From contig JBANDB010000003.1 in assembly GCA_037576215.1 (NCBI GenBank), positions 4,216,001-4,280,000 on the forward strand: a DNA stretch of 64,000 bases, read 5' to 3'. The first letter of the stretch is position 1, and every line of letters starts with the position of its first letter. The notes under the pieces were generated by a model that worked only from the letters and a program-made list of their open reading frames with translations, did not search any database and was not told where the DNA came from. Shown piece by piece: positions 46,108-56,963 of the stretch. This DNA is from Armillaria gallica. Lineage: Eukaryota > Basidiomycota > Agaricomycetes > Agaricales > Physalacriaceae. The position numbers were made by a program, and so were the translations under genes.

Positions 46108-46997
46108 CCAAACACTTTCATACGTCTACAACCTTGATGTAGTGTTTATGAAAGCACTGGCCGGACGGTTTGACTCGGGTAATTACCAGTCTACTATTTA
46201 CTTATCCGAATTCACGCGAGACCCCGCCTGAGAATATATATCCGTGGAGCATGATATATGAACAGAAATTTTCTCAAGGCAGATTTTGGTCCTGGCGTCC
46301 TTGAAAAAAGTACCTGTCTTCCACTGAAACAACATTGGTGGGACAGCTTAGGATCAAGATCTTAGGTGAACAGAACCAGTCCTCCACTCTTCATGAGTTT
46401 CTTCAGCACTCGTTCGCGTTGCCCGGTGAAGTGGTGGGCCCTCGCAGGGCGTGGTAGATCCGCCTGGGTGCATACGTGATCCTCACCCGACTCTCAAAGA
46501 ATCCCAGCTCAGGGCAAATTAATATCCAACATCTTGTAGGTAAAATATACTATCTCGGACAAATTTCTTCGGATTCTCCGTTGGATTTCTAAAATTACCT
46601 TTTTAGCGATTCTTGCCAACTTCGGTGCTCTACGCAAGGATTGGTTGCCAAGAAATTCGAGGATAGAATGAATTTCTCATGATTTCTTTGTACAAACTTC
46701 AAGTTGCGTTATCAGCAATGCCGACACTGCTCTTTAGTTGCGGCCACCACCCAATGTCGGTGATTCTGCATCGGTGTTTTCAAGACAGAACATAGAACAG
46801 CCCTTACCATGTTCAGCGAGCAACTGCCTGCGTTTCGTGATAGCCTGATCACTACATTCTTACGAAATGACTTGGCTGGATAGTCGGACTTGTTGTAGGC
46901 CCCCCTTCGTTTTTCATGAGCTCAAACACCACTGAAAGCGCGCTGTTTCTATCTAGAGTATCTTGTTCATTACGCTCTTACATGCATACGAACAATA
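46108..46997. other. P450-7 3' flank and gene-poor region
   Basis: Up to about 46415 this is arm B. Next comes the nucleotidylyltransferase relic (46452-46510), then about 470 bp of AT-richer sequence with no gene that I can support. Confidence 0.4.
46452..46510 (-). pseudogene. short relic of a third nucleotidylyltransferase copy
   Basis: About 60 bp matching the region of copy B near 42805-42870: GGATCCcGCC-type sequence, then GGCGCATACACGATCCTC-like (here GGTGCATACGTGATCCTC) and CCCGACTCTCAAAGAA, followed by CAGCTC. It lies in the same orientation as copy B and just outside arm B. No open frame remains. Confidence 0.6.
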
Positions 46998-48562
46998 TCA
47001 ACCGACTTTTGCTTTGAGATCCTTCCAAAACGAAGTGAATAGCACACCACCGATACCAACGAGCGCAATCTCCAACCCGACATAGTTTGCCATTCCGACA
47101 GCGACCCCACTTCCTCCCCAGATAGCACCTGTAACCCTTCCGGTGAAATTGCTGTATTGAATTGCCAAAGACGTCCAATTGTTCCAATCTCCTGGTGTCT
47201 GTTTACTCAACAAGCTCAAGGTGACCGTGCTTGCCAGATTGAACCCAAGAGCAACCGCCCACCAACATGCCACCACAGCAGCCGCATGAACACGATCGTC
47301 CCTTGCCTCCAACAATGCAATGAAGACTATCAGCGAGGCCATTCCAAGGGCTGAACCGACCGCTAGGGTAATTCGGTCTTGATAACGGCGAGCATATATA
47401 ACGTTGAGCAGAAGGAACGGGAATGTTGTCAGACCGCCGAGAGCAATATAATTTCCAGAGGAAAACGGCGTCCAGTGCAGATTCGAGACTGAGGATGAAC
47501 CAAACACGGGCATATTGGCCTCCCAAGCTCCAAGTATGAAAAAACAGGTCATGGCGAACCAGCACATGCACACGGAGACGGCCAATTGGGACGAGGAAAG
47601 CCGTTGGCGAGCTGGAGGGGGGATTGACGGAACGGGTGGGGCAGGAACGGGATGGTGACGGGAAGCCAATGAAGGATGCGACATTGCCTCTGAAGGCGTC
47701 TTTTCAGCTGAGGACATCACAGTCATCGGAATATCCTCCGCAGCCTGTTCTACCGGGTTGTTTCCAGCTCTGGGTTGCTCGTCAACGGGATCCTTGTACC
47801 ACTTCTGCACCGCTCCCCAAAATACCATCCAGACACCGACCATTATCCATGCAGGACTCGTGAACCCATTGAACCACCTGTTTGCGAAGCCGACCTCCTT
47901 GTATAGCAGACCACCGAGGAATGGACCAAGGGTCATTCCCACTCCTTGTCCCATGACGAGCCAGCTCGCTAGGGTTGTCCGGCGGCGGATCCCGACGATG
48001 CGTGGATCTGCGCAGTAGCGCTTGTGGTACATCCACATAGAGAAACCGATCCCATTGACGATACGCCCAAGGAGGATCAGGTAGAGATAGTGCGCTGGAT
48101 ATGCCAGGGCGTACAGGAGGAGCCCAACGATGGACGCTGCACAGCTAACGTGTAAGGGTAACTTGTACCCTCCTGACAAGATGATGAGGATATATGGTAA
48201 AATACAATGTTGTTTTTCCAACGCACCTCCATCGTATTTCAACAAAGGCACTACTGCAATCGCAGCAAAGACGGTAGGTATACCGATGACCACACCAGAG
48301 AACGTAGAATTTCCCCCCAGGTAGATTGCATAGTCATTGGACGATGACACGATGATGAAGAAAGAGATCTAGAACCCGTGAGTGTGATTTTTACGCGCAA
48401 AGACTAAAAACGAACCTGTATTAAAAGGTTTGAAGTGATAATGATGACAAGTGACGGCATTTGAGGCAGCTTCAATTCTGGATCCGTAGTAGTTGGTTCA
48501 TCGTGGAGAGTATCCCAAGGCGACACGGTGAACCACGGCGATGCGGTCGTCGCAGTGGCCAT
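46998..48562 (-). CDS. MFS transporter (12-span major facilitator)
   Basis: Exon 1 (48562 leftwards) reads MATATTASPWFTVSPWDTLH and LVIIITSNLLIQ, spliced at about 48415-48360 into a long exon starting ISFFIIVSSSNDYAIYLGGN. Membrane spans fall on both sides of a hydrophilic loop of about 80 residues rich in Pro/Ser (ASRHHPVPAPPVPSIPPPAR). LGRIVNGIGFSMWMYHKRYC, MGQGVGMTLGPFLGGLLY and LSLLSKQTPGDWNNWTSLAI are of the fungal vacuolar/SPX-MFS-like and MFSD8-like type. The end is WKDLKAKVG. A transported compound cannot be named. It lies next to the P450/nucleotidylyltransferase block, so export of a P450 product is possible but unsupported. Confidence 0.8.
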
Positions 48563-48883
48563 TAGAAAGTTGTATTTCCGACGACATCGGGTTTTGTAAG
48601 AAAATAAAGTTGAACATAAGCCGGTGAGTCAAGTTCGTTATCATGAGCCAAAGTCAAAGTCCGCGGCGCTTCCGTTCGGCGCTCCGATCAATCGTTGAAA
48701 CCTCCGCTATGGCCTTAGTCTCGTTACCATCCTGTATATGAAGCAAGCTGTTGATATGCATGAAGGTACTGGCACAGGACTCCCACAACCTATTGGCGAC
48801 AGCTTGAAGTACTTGCATTATATTTACGACAAAAGACGAATACGAAGACAGTGCAAGAATCGAGGTCTGGACTAAAATGTCCT
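48563..48883. other. intergenic region upstream of MFS transporter
   Basis: About 320 bp; the 5' side of the MFS gene and the 3' side of the next gene. No gene or repeat supported. Confidence 0.35.
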
Positions 48884-51688
48884 TCAAAAAACTAACGCTT
48901 TGGAATTGGTCAATCCGCCGCTATCAGTGGTAAAGTCCCTCCCGTCGTCGTCTCCTTGAATAATCTGTACATTAGAAATCCCAGCCGCCTTGGGAGGAAT
49001 CATGATTGGCTCGATATAAATGCTGCCTCTTGTTTCCCCCCAAACAGGTGTCGGGGTGTATCTCCTGTTCACCTTCCCAACACTCTTAATCCTCGCCACA
49101 GATGATCGCTTCCTGTCCATCTCGCCAACGAAAGGATCTTTGCCACTATTCGGCACGGCATCTGTCTCGCCGTAAAGACTGTGCGCCTTTGAAACGTCGC
49201 TGTCTCGCCGCATGTGAGGTGGGATCGCTGTGGGTGATGCTACGAAAGACATTGCACTTGGCCGCCGAGACTGCTCCACTACCCCACTTGTTGACGACTC
49301 GAGCCATTGGCTAGGGACGTTCCGAGGACGAGGTAACGATCTTCTGCGGACTTCATCCTGAGTCTTCCCTTTGTCCAGGTCATAGATGGAGGTGGCTGGA
49401 GTCGTTTGCTGAGTAGAGGGTTCTGACTCTCTCATGGTTATTCCTGGTGTACTGGTAAAGGTGTAGCCATCCGAGTCTGTAGTTTGAAGCGAAAGTGGAA
49501 TGGAGTAATTTCTCATGCTTCGTGAACGTAGCGGAGAAGGGATAGGTGTCCTTCGCTCTGTTGAAAATTCTTCCTCTGTCTCTGGCCAAGGAACGAGACC
49601 GCTGACTTTTCTCCTGGACTTTCCCCTTGAGGTTGGTATCATAGAATTCCGTTCGACGAGCGCTCGTGGAGGCAATGCCGGAAATTGGGATGCCAACTCA
49701 TGGACTGCATGCAATGAATCTCCACTGGACTCTGACGCAGCGTTCAGTGTTCCGGGAAGAATCGAACCTCGAAGGCCCGTACTGGAATTGTAGGATGAAG
49801 GTGTAGAGTTATTTCCTGCGGAAGAATCATCTGCACCGGGGAGGGAAGTGACAGACGCGTTTGGACTGGCAATATCCAGGGAAGAAAAGCGTCGCATTTG
49901 CAACAACGGGGTACCTTGTGCAAAGTGAATGGTGACACGCTGTGAAGGAGGTTCCGTTTTGAGGGAAGCCAGTTGGTTCATTCCTGGCAGACCAGACGTA
50001 GCTCGAGGCGCTATACCTCGCCCAAGGGCTCGTGTCGCTGTATGAAACTCTGTCGCAGATGGGGATAATTGGCGAAAGGTATTCGATTGAGGATTAGAGA
50101 TAAGAGGCCTGAAACGAGAGTCGCCACGCTTCTCCTTCCTTTTCCCTGGAAATCTGTTCTCAGCCCGGAACAGTGCAAAGTTCTCAACAGTATCCAATCT
50201 AGACACAGTCAGATAGATCCCAATATCTTGAACATCACGGATACTCACCCTTTTACAATGCCGATACATAAACAGGCTCTCGCCAACAGTCTCAACACTC
50301 GGCGAATCAAAGCGCCAGAAAAGCTTGTGTGCGCAAATCCCACGACTGTTTCAATAGCACCGAGCTTCAGGCCTCCAGAAATCCAACCAATTCCCCTAAA
50401 CAGATAAGTTTCATCCGAGGACGATGCTTCTAAATTTCTTTGCCCGCGTAAAGCATTGATGAGACGGAAGAAGGCAAGGCAGAAATTGATGACTTGGTAT
50501 ATCATAAAAAGTGAAAGTGTTATGCTGGTGAGGAATGTCCACAGATCATGATCACGGTCGGTCCTAAAACCGATAAAAATGCTGCCATTGTCGGATGCTG
50601 GAACAGAGAGATCAATGGAGAACTCTGAAAACAATCAGAGTGTACTGACCACGATGTGTGATACCGAACAGGGATGCCAATTCATTCAGTATGATTATGG
50701 CGGGAATGAAGAACAGTAACATAGGCTGTGCGATTTTTCGAAAACGGCTCGGGAGGGATTCGAAGAGCTCGGCCCGAGTGAAGAGAAAAAGAAACGTGGT
50801 ATAGAATAATATTGGAAGTGAAGATGCAACGCCTGGAAAGCGAGGGTTAAGAGCTCATCGCAACATTTGAGAGGATCCGTTCTACTCACCCACGATAACA
50901 TCCATGGTTTCAAAAGTCCTTAGGTTATCCCGCACAGCAGGTAGCATGTGAGAAATCAAGTCGAGGATTGCCAGAGTCAAATACGACCACCCTTCGACAG
51001 TAAGCAGCAGGTGTCGCCTGAAAGTATATTGTCGTTCACAAATAGACATAGACAACGATCACAAATTGATACTCACCGACCTGCGCCCCGGTTGGTGAAA
51101 ATCAATGAGGTTGAAAAAATAATTTCCACGGCCGAAGGGATTACGAGAACCACGTATTGAATCCTAGTAAGCGATTCACAGCGCAATATCGAGGCTGATG
51201 AGAGGCACGGCAATCCCATCTAGTCAATAAACAAGGACGCTGAGCATTTCAGAGACCAGCTGAAAGGAGCCCGAAGAAGGAACGATTCCGATGAAACGAA
51301 TGGACAACACAGGGCCTGCTGCCGTCAAGTAAAAGTCAAGCGTAGGAAATGTGGGAAAGATGTGATCGAAAAGGTTGCGCCCAAAGCATCACGCTCCTGG
51401 TGCTCTATACAGAAGAGCCGTTGCCGGATATGAATTCCGTAGTAACCGTTCTGTTGGCAAGCTGTTCAGCTTGATGTTGCTAGGATGATAGCAGCGCTGC
51501 CATTGGATAGAGTACATCAGCTTTGAAGTAATGTTAGCTGATGGCGGCTGCCATGATGCAAGCACGGTAACACCTCCCGGGCCCGGTGGAGGTATATCAA
51601 GATGCTGGTAGATGCTGATTCGCATAGATCGCTGGTTTTGCATTGATGCTGCATATTGCGCTAAAACAACACAATTATCGGCATTCAT
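48884..51688 (-). CDS. multi-span membrane protein with long Ser-rich tail, unknown function
   Basis: Several exons. The N-terminus is uncertain: MNADNCVVLAQYAASMQNQR at 51688 looks like exon 1, and a hydrophobic exon GPVLSIRFIGIVPSSGSFQL follows. Clearer exons give IQYVVLVIPSAVEIIFSTSL, LTLAILDLISHMLPAV, LPILFYTTFLFLF, PMLLFFIPAIIILNELASLF, TFLTSITLSLFMIYQVINFC and IGWISGGLKLGAIETVVGFA, about seven hydrophobic spans. A cytosolic tail of about 430 residues follows, Ser/Thr/Pro-rich with RxxS sites and ending GLTNSKALVF. The layout (about seven spans plus a phospho-rich tail) recalls fungal receptor-like membrane proteins, but I recognise no family. Confidence 0.6.
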
Positions 51689-53737
51689 GCTCAGATTTCT
51701 AAAATATGGCTCGAGTATGCTCGAGTATGGCCAAAGCCCTACAAAAGAGCATTAGATCTAAGACATCATGCAATCATTTATTATGTATACGGTCACCTCT
51801 TAGGCATGAAACAAGATCGAGTACAACATTTTACTGTAATTGATGGCTGCAGCGCTGTCAGGAAAAATAATGGTGAGAAAGTGCACACAGTGCTTATTCC
51901 GGCATCCCGGCACCACTTATTGCCTAGTTACCGGCGGCTCGGGTTCGATCTTGCCAAGTCGTTTCTTCCAACTTGAACGCGTTGGGTTGCGCATACCCTC
52001 CTGCAGCCAACATATCAATCACAGATATCATCTCGAGAGCGTCCTTATATCTTCATCTATCTCCTGGCCGATAGCGCAACATTGTTGGGGACCGTGACGG
52101 TAAGATGTCTGGGCAGGATGAGTAAGGTAAGGTATCTAGAGCCAGTGCAATATGGCTCCCGAGCACTGGGGCATCGCCATTACTTCCTCTTCGCTTAAAA
52201 CCAATGATTCCTGGTTTGATGGTGTCTCTGAGCAGTCTCGTACCGTTACCAGGAATGTTCCTCTAATAAGGAAATGCTCTATCTGCCATTGAACTTTGGG
52301 ATATGAACGTGACTGGCGACGCGAGCCTACTTGATTTGAAGCCGAAACTTAACTTTGGAGCTTGCCATACTGTAGGCGAGTTTGTGGTTGTCATGGTCCC
52401 AGGGACGTTACACCAACAGTTTGTACAGCTTGGGCACGCGGAAATTTTTCATGAGACTGGCCCATCTTAGGTTGAAATACGTTACGCATTAAATTTAGGC
52501 AAAATTTAGGTCATGTTACGTGTTATCACAGCTGGGGGGCGACTATTTGTGGATGGTCAAAATAGAATCAAAATCCGAGATGCCGATTTTGGGCGAGGCA
52601 AAATCCTTCGATATTTCCTTATTAGGCAATCCCGCGGATTTTGACTGAGCCAACATCCGACATCTCGCACTTTGATTCTATTTTGACTCGCACAAAATAG
52701 TCGCCGCCCAGCTGTGTATGCATTGCAATTGTAAACTCGCCTACAGTATACTACTGCCAAGTATCAAGTGACCCGCTGATACCTTGGGTTCTGTTAAGAA
52801 TCGGAGTACTTTGAGTAATACACGAGATAATGAATACTCGAGTAACACCCAAGTTGGGAGTGAAAATGTCTGAAAGCTGAGCTCTAACCACCAAGAGGGA
52901 TCCGATAAGGACGCTAACAAGCGCTCGGCGTAACCGATCAGAAATGCTTAGATTACACAGTTAAGTGGAGGTCGAAGAGTAGTGAAATTAGATTGAGATG
53001 CCTAATGCAATTTATCTACGAGTTTATATACTAAGGGAAGGTTCGAGTCGTTATTATTCTACAATGTTCCATAATATTCTAGTATTAGTGCGAAGAATCG
53101 AGAGAGTAACAGAAAGTAATAGAAAATACCAGCGAGTTATTGTTAAGACCGAGAAGGCCGAGTATGGGCATGTGTTGACTCATGCACCAAGTCAACGGAT
53201 ACGGGAAATCCATAACAGATTCTCCTTTCTGTTCACGCGCGCGCAATCCATAGGGAGGTCGACTATTTCTCGGCATCATCAGCAGTACGATAGGGCTTTC
53301 AATTCAACCCAGTGCCTTAACGCAAGACAAGGGCTAACGAATCCCCAACAACCGCATGTTACTCCAATAGAACCAAGGAGAACCTGCGTCTGCTGTTCAT
53401 AAGCCGACAGTTCCTATTTCAAGGGACCCGCATCTTCTCCGCTGTCACTGTCGCGTACCTTGCGCAGCCAGTGCGTGTCGTCCCAGTCCTCGGAATGGAC
53501 AATAGTTAGGTACAGCGCAGCATCGTTGTTTACGGTTTTCTCAGGTCCCATTCGGTGCCATTGGGCACACGAGTATTCGAAGAAGTGTATCCTTTGCACA
53601 TTGTGGCAGTCAAGATACAATTTCGTCTCTTGACCAGCTTGACAATCGGAATTTTACGAAGCATGCCTTTTCCCACTGAACAAGGGTCCACAAGGTGATA
53701 TGTTCTTTCCAAATTTATGCGAATTCCACCATCAAAC
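51689..53737. other. 2 kb gene-poor region with MITE-like element
   Basis: No confident gene. It contains a doubled GCTCGAGTATG near 51710-51728, the 190 bp foldback element at 52527-52716, and a stretch from about 52793 (TGTTAAGAATCGGAGTAC) to about 53200 that resembles a retrotransposon LTR in composition. A plus open frame (52998-53402) in that stretch has no recognisable motif. A minus frame at 53414-53655 is noted among the findings. Confidence 0.45.
52527..52716. mobile_element. foldback MITE-like element, 190 bp
   Basis: The ends are CACAGCTGGGGGGCGACTAT... on the left and the near-perfect reverse complement ...ATAGTCGCCGCCCAGCTGTG on the right. Terminal inverted repeats match for about 56 bp, and weaker pairing (CGAGATG, CAAAATCC) continues towards the centre, so the single strand could fold almost fully. 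It has no coding capacity. TAT flanks both ends (52524-52526 and 52717-52719) and may be a 3 bp target duplication. This fits a non-autonomous DNA transposon; the superfamily is not clear. Confidence 0.75.
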
Positions 53738-56222
53738 TCACGCCGAAACAATGGCTTGAAGTTTCAAAAAGTCCGGAGTACCAAGACCAGTCACCTGTTC
53801 GACATGCAGACTGAGCACATTGCGATACGCGCACAAGAGATAAACGAGACTCACAGGGTCCCAGCCTTTCCCAGCGGAAAAACCTGGAAGGACACTGATT
53901 ACAACCCACGACGACGACAAGAGTATTAATAGATATCTACCTTGAGTGCCGCATCCCGGATTAGTTCCAGATACAATGTCATTGAACCCTCCTGGGTTAG
54001 CGTAGATCAATGGATTAATAAATCCTAGCGAGCTCTGACCGCGTGATAATCGGAAGTCGTTCAACAGCGAAATCACACCTGCTGTTGTCTACCATGAATT
54101 CATGAATTAAGCTAACGTCATCCATGAAAATGGGAGGCTTTAGCATACCGGTGAGCTTGCGCTGGTTCCACCCACTAAGAAAGCGCGACCGCCGATGACT
54201 ACAACGAAGTTCTGGCCTTGGGCTGAGACATCAGGATATGCGCGTCCACCAGGGCTACTCGAACATAAGGACTGGTATCCAAGGTAACAAAAGTGATTCG
54301 GTGACTGACTTGAAAAGTCCTGAGAATCTGCTACCCAGTCCTTCCACAAAGCCGTTCACAGCAGTGAGTTGATAACTTGGCGTCGGGAAGAGTCGAGAAA
54401 AGCCACCGCCCGAGAAATCAACAGCAGTTTCGGGATTGATACCAATGGTGCCGCCGACAGCGGTAACTGAATGGCATCAGTACTTCCATTCTGATGGTGT
54501 CGTCGTTGTTGGTCTTACCAAATGGACAACTGAGAGGAAAGGAATCATTTAATCGTGAATAACGGAAGGAACGGGTCACCCTCACCTTGCCGGGAATGCA
54601 GGCTGGAACAATACAGTATTGTTGCCGTCGTTGGTTAGACAGTCACCACCGCCAACGCTAGAATAGATGATGATCAGTGGTCATCAATCCCATGGCAGCA
54701 CGCACCCTTCGTCTCCGCTAGAAAAGAGTGCCGTAGTGCCTCTAACACCAAGTTCCGCAAATAAATTGCATACGCTAACTGCGTAATCGGCAGGGACCTT
54801 CACTCAGGTAAGTCCAGGTAAGCATCGACAACATGCATAGATACACACCGTCTGTTCATCGTCACCGTAGGATGTTGAGATAGTCTGAGGAATTGTATCT
54901 TGGGCAAGCACAAAGTTCAGCCAATCGAGGTACGGCTCATTTGTGTCCGTGGGCGTCTGAGAATCAGGGTCGAAAGGCGGCGATCCACCAGTACTGGACG
55001 GAACATGAAGGATGCAATTAGCAAAAAATTGGAAGGTCTACAAACCTAAAATAAATATTCGGAGTAGGAAATGACATTCCTTCCGTATATTGAATGTCCA
55101 GATTCGCCTTCGGGGATAATGGTGAGTATATTATATCACGAAACAGGTGACTCGCACCTCAACACCGGGGTCCGTTTGGTCATCTCCGCCATTATTAACT
55201 AATACAGTCTCAAAAGAGGTTCCAACTGCATTCGGTAGTAAGGCAGCAAAGAAGGTCTAAGGCAAGGCAACATGCGGGAAATAAGTATGCTATTTTCGAA
55301 GGTGTCCAGCCGAAAGACTTACCTGCAAATCCGCACGATTTGCAAACTCATCCAAATAGCCAGCGATACCGAGTGAATTGACATCGGTGGCCTGGGGGAC
55401 GTAACCTGTAGCTGTAGTGGCGTCAATCCTGGGTAATTAGGGCGTAACATTAATCTAGACCAACTGTTATAAAGCACTTTTAAGCAGGCCGGAGTGATTT
55501 GAGAGGCACAACTCCTTGGAGGCACCGCATCAGGTGACAGAATCGAACCCAGTTCGTTAGAACCGTCAGATTGGATGAAATGCGTGGCCTTCATGCTGCG
55601 TAGGGTACCAAAATAGGTTGTAGGTGACACCACGTTTATGTGGTTATGCAGTTCACGAGGTAGCGAATAACTCAAGGTCCTGACAACGTAGGACGACGAG
55701 TTAGAATGTCGGTATAACCCGTATTTTGCACCTAGCATGGTCTCCGCCTGAGAGATGGTCATCGGAATGACGATCCATTCTCCTCCTCCGGAGCGGAACG
55801 TGATATCGTCAGTCTTGAGCCCATGATGGGAAAGCCATGACTCGACCGCTTCAACAGAGTCGGGATGAGGAGCCACCAAAGCATCAGCTTCCTGCTTTGT
55901 CAGATGTTGTCCGTACCTGCCGGGCCCGAACCATCAGACAACATTTCCGCCACTGTGAGCTCAAAAGTACGTACCGATCGTGTTTTGGGTCGCTGATTTG
56001 ATATAAACTGTCGATCAGCTCATCAATCCTATTTTGCTTGAGGCCGATGCGCATTTCAAGGATATGTTCTGGATCGGGTGAACGGACGTGCTCCCATCCG
56101 CGAGGAATCTCCGCCCAAGAATGCTTCTCGACAAGATCACTCCGTCGTTTGGAAGCGAATGGGTTAGCGATGACGCCGAGAGGCGGGGCAGCGCCCAGAA
56201 GGAGGACGAAGGACCAGAGCAT
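53738..56222 (-). CDS. secreted sedolisin (S53 serine-carboxyl protease, tripeptidyl-peptidase type)
   Basis: Starts [20 protein letters not shown], a signal peptide. A pro-domain follows ([83 protein letters not shown]). The mature protease holds [13 protein letters not shown] across an intron (catalytic Glu and Asp), SSGDEG (oxyanion Asp), [49 protein letters not shown] and VGGTSASSP (catalytic Ser; family motif SGTSxS). The end has [15 protein letters not shown] (calcium-site Asp). About 14 short exons. Such enzymes are secreted, self-activate at acid pH and release tripeptides or cut internally. Small exon joins near 54300 are uncertain. Confidence 0.88.
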
Positions 56223-56963
56223 GCCAAGTTTGAGAGCAAGAGTAGGGCCAAAGAGTTCACCAGGCCAGCATGACCTGGGAACTTATACCTGCAGCCCATG
56301 CTATCAGACGTATCGTGGAACATTGTAGCCGGCCACCGCTGTAGTGGTTTCATCGATGGCATCAGAGCACGAGAAGATATTTTTTGACGGACGTGCGACA
56401 AGAGCTGGCAACGAAAAGTCGCCCGTGCCGGAAACATAGATTCCCAGGTGTAGAATGAAAGAATCCCGAGAGCCCGAGACGTTAAATAAACCCATCATGA
56501 GAATCATCCTCCTTGTAACTTCCTTGTTAGGAAGTACTGTTGAATTTGAATGTCATATCCACCATATGGTCCAGACGGGAGGGCCTAGAATTGTTCCCCC
56601 AGAATCAAACATCACCGGAAATATCACAAGAGTAATAATGTATGTCTAAGCGCTTTTGAGTCGCGTTAGGACGCGTTTCCAAGTCGACGCTGCAATAAGT
56701 TGAGGTTAAGGAACACGATAGTAGCCCTGAAAGCCTTCGGAGCCGCGATCCGAGCCGAATGCCGTTAGTGTCACGGTCACAGATGGCACTGCCGCTTTTC
56801 TAGCAGGGTCTAGTTTTTTGTTTTTGTATGTAATGCCTACCCTGTGAAATTGCATTTCGACGCAATATCCTTTGAGGACGGCGCCGTCAGTGACAGCGTC
56901 TCTCTTTCCTTCCGACGGATCCGCTCCTTTTACCCTGACCACCACCCTCTTTTCGTCCTTTTC
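56223..56963. other. divergent region upstream of sedolisin
   Basis: About 740 bp. Short frames on both strands (56304-56507, 56455-56649, 56706-57095) show no family features. The coding start of the gene to the right could lie further upstream (in-frame ATG at 56844). Confidence 0.4.

Larger units (their letters stand above)
42150..46415. repeat. inverted duplication, arm B (nucleotidylyltransferase B + P450-7)
   Basis: Counterpart of arm A (23095-27270) in opposite orientation, with the same gene order read from the other strand. On the P450-7 3' flank, matches extend through the GCACTGG...GTCTACT.TTTACTTATC block and ATTTTGGTCCTGGCGT to about 46410, where similarity stops. Confidence 0.8.

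Noticed and set aside
46900..46960. Short match to the sugar transporter exon coding VFELA (GAGCTCAAACACCACTGAAA)
   Set aside because: Only about 25 bp resembles the exon edge near 40581; too short to call a transporter relic.
53030..53055. GGTTCGAGTC-like T-loop of a tRNA
   Set aside because: No matching acceptor stem, D-arm or anticodon arm could be placed upstream; one more such motif near 51949 also fails.
52998..53402. 134-residue plus frame as a possible gene
   Set aside because: It lies in repeat-like, AT-rich sequence and shows no codon bias or recognisable domain.
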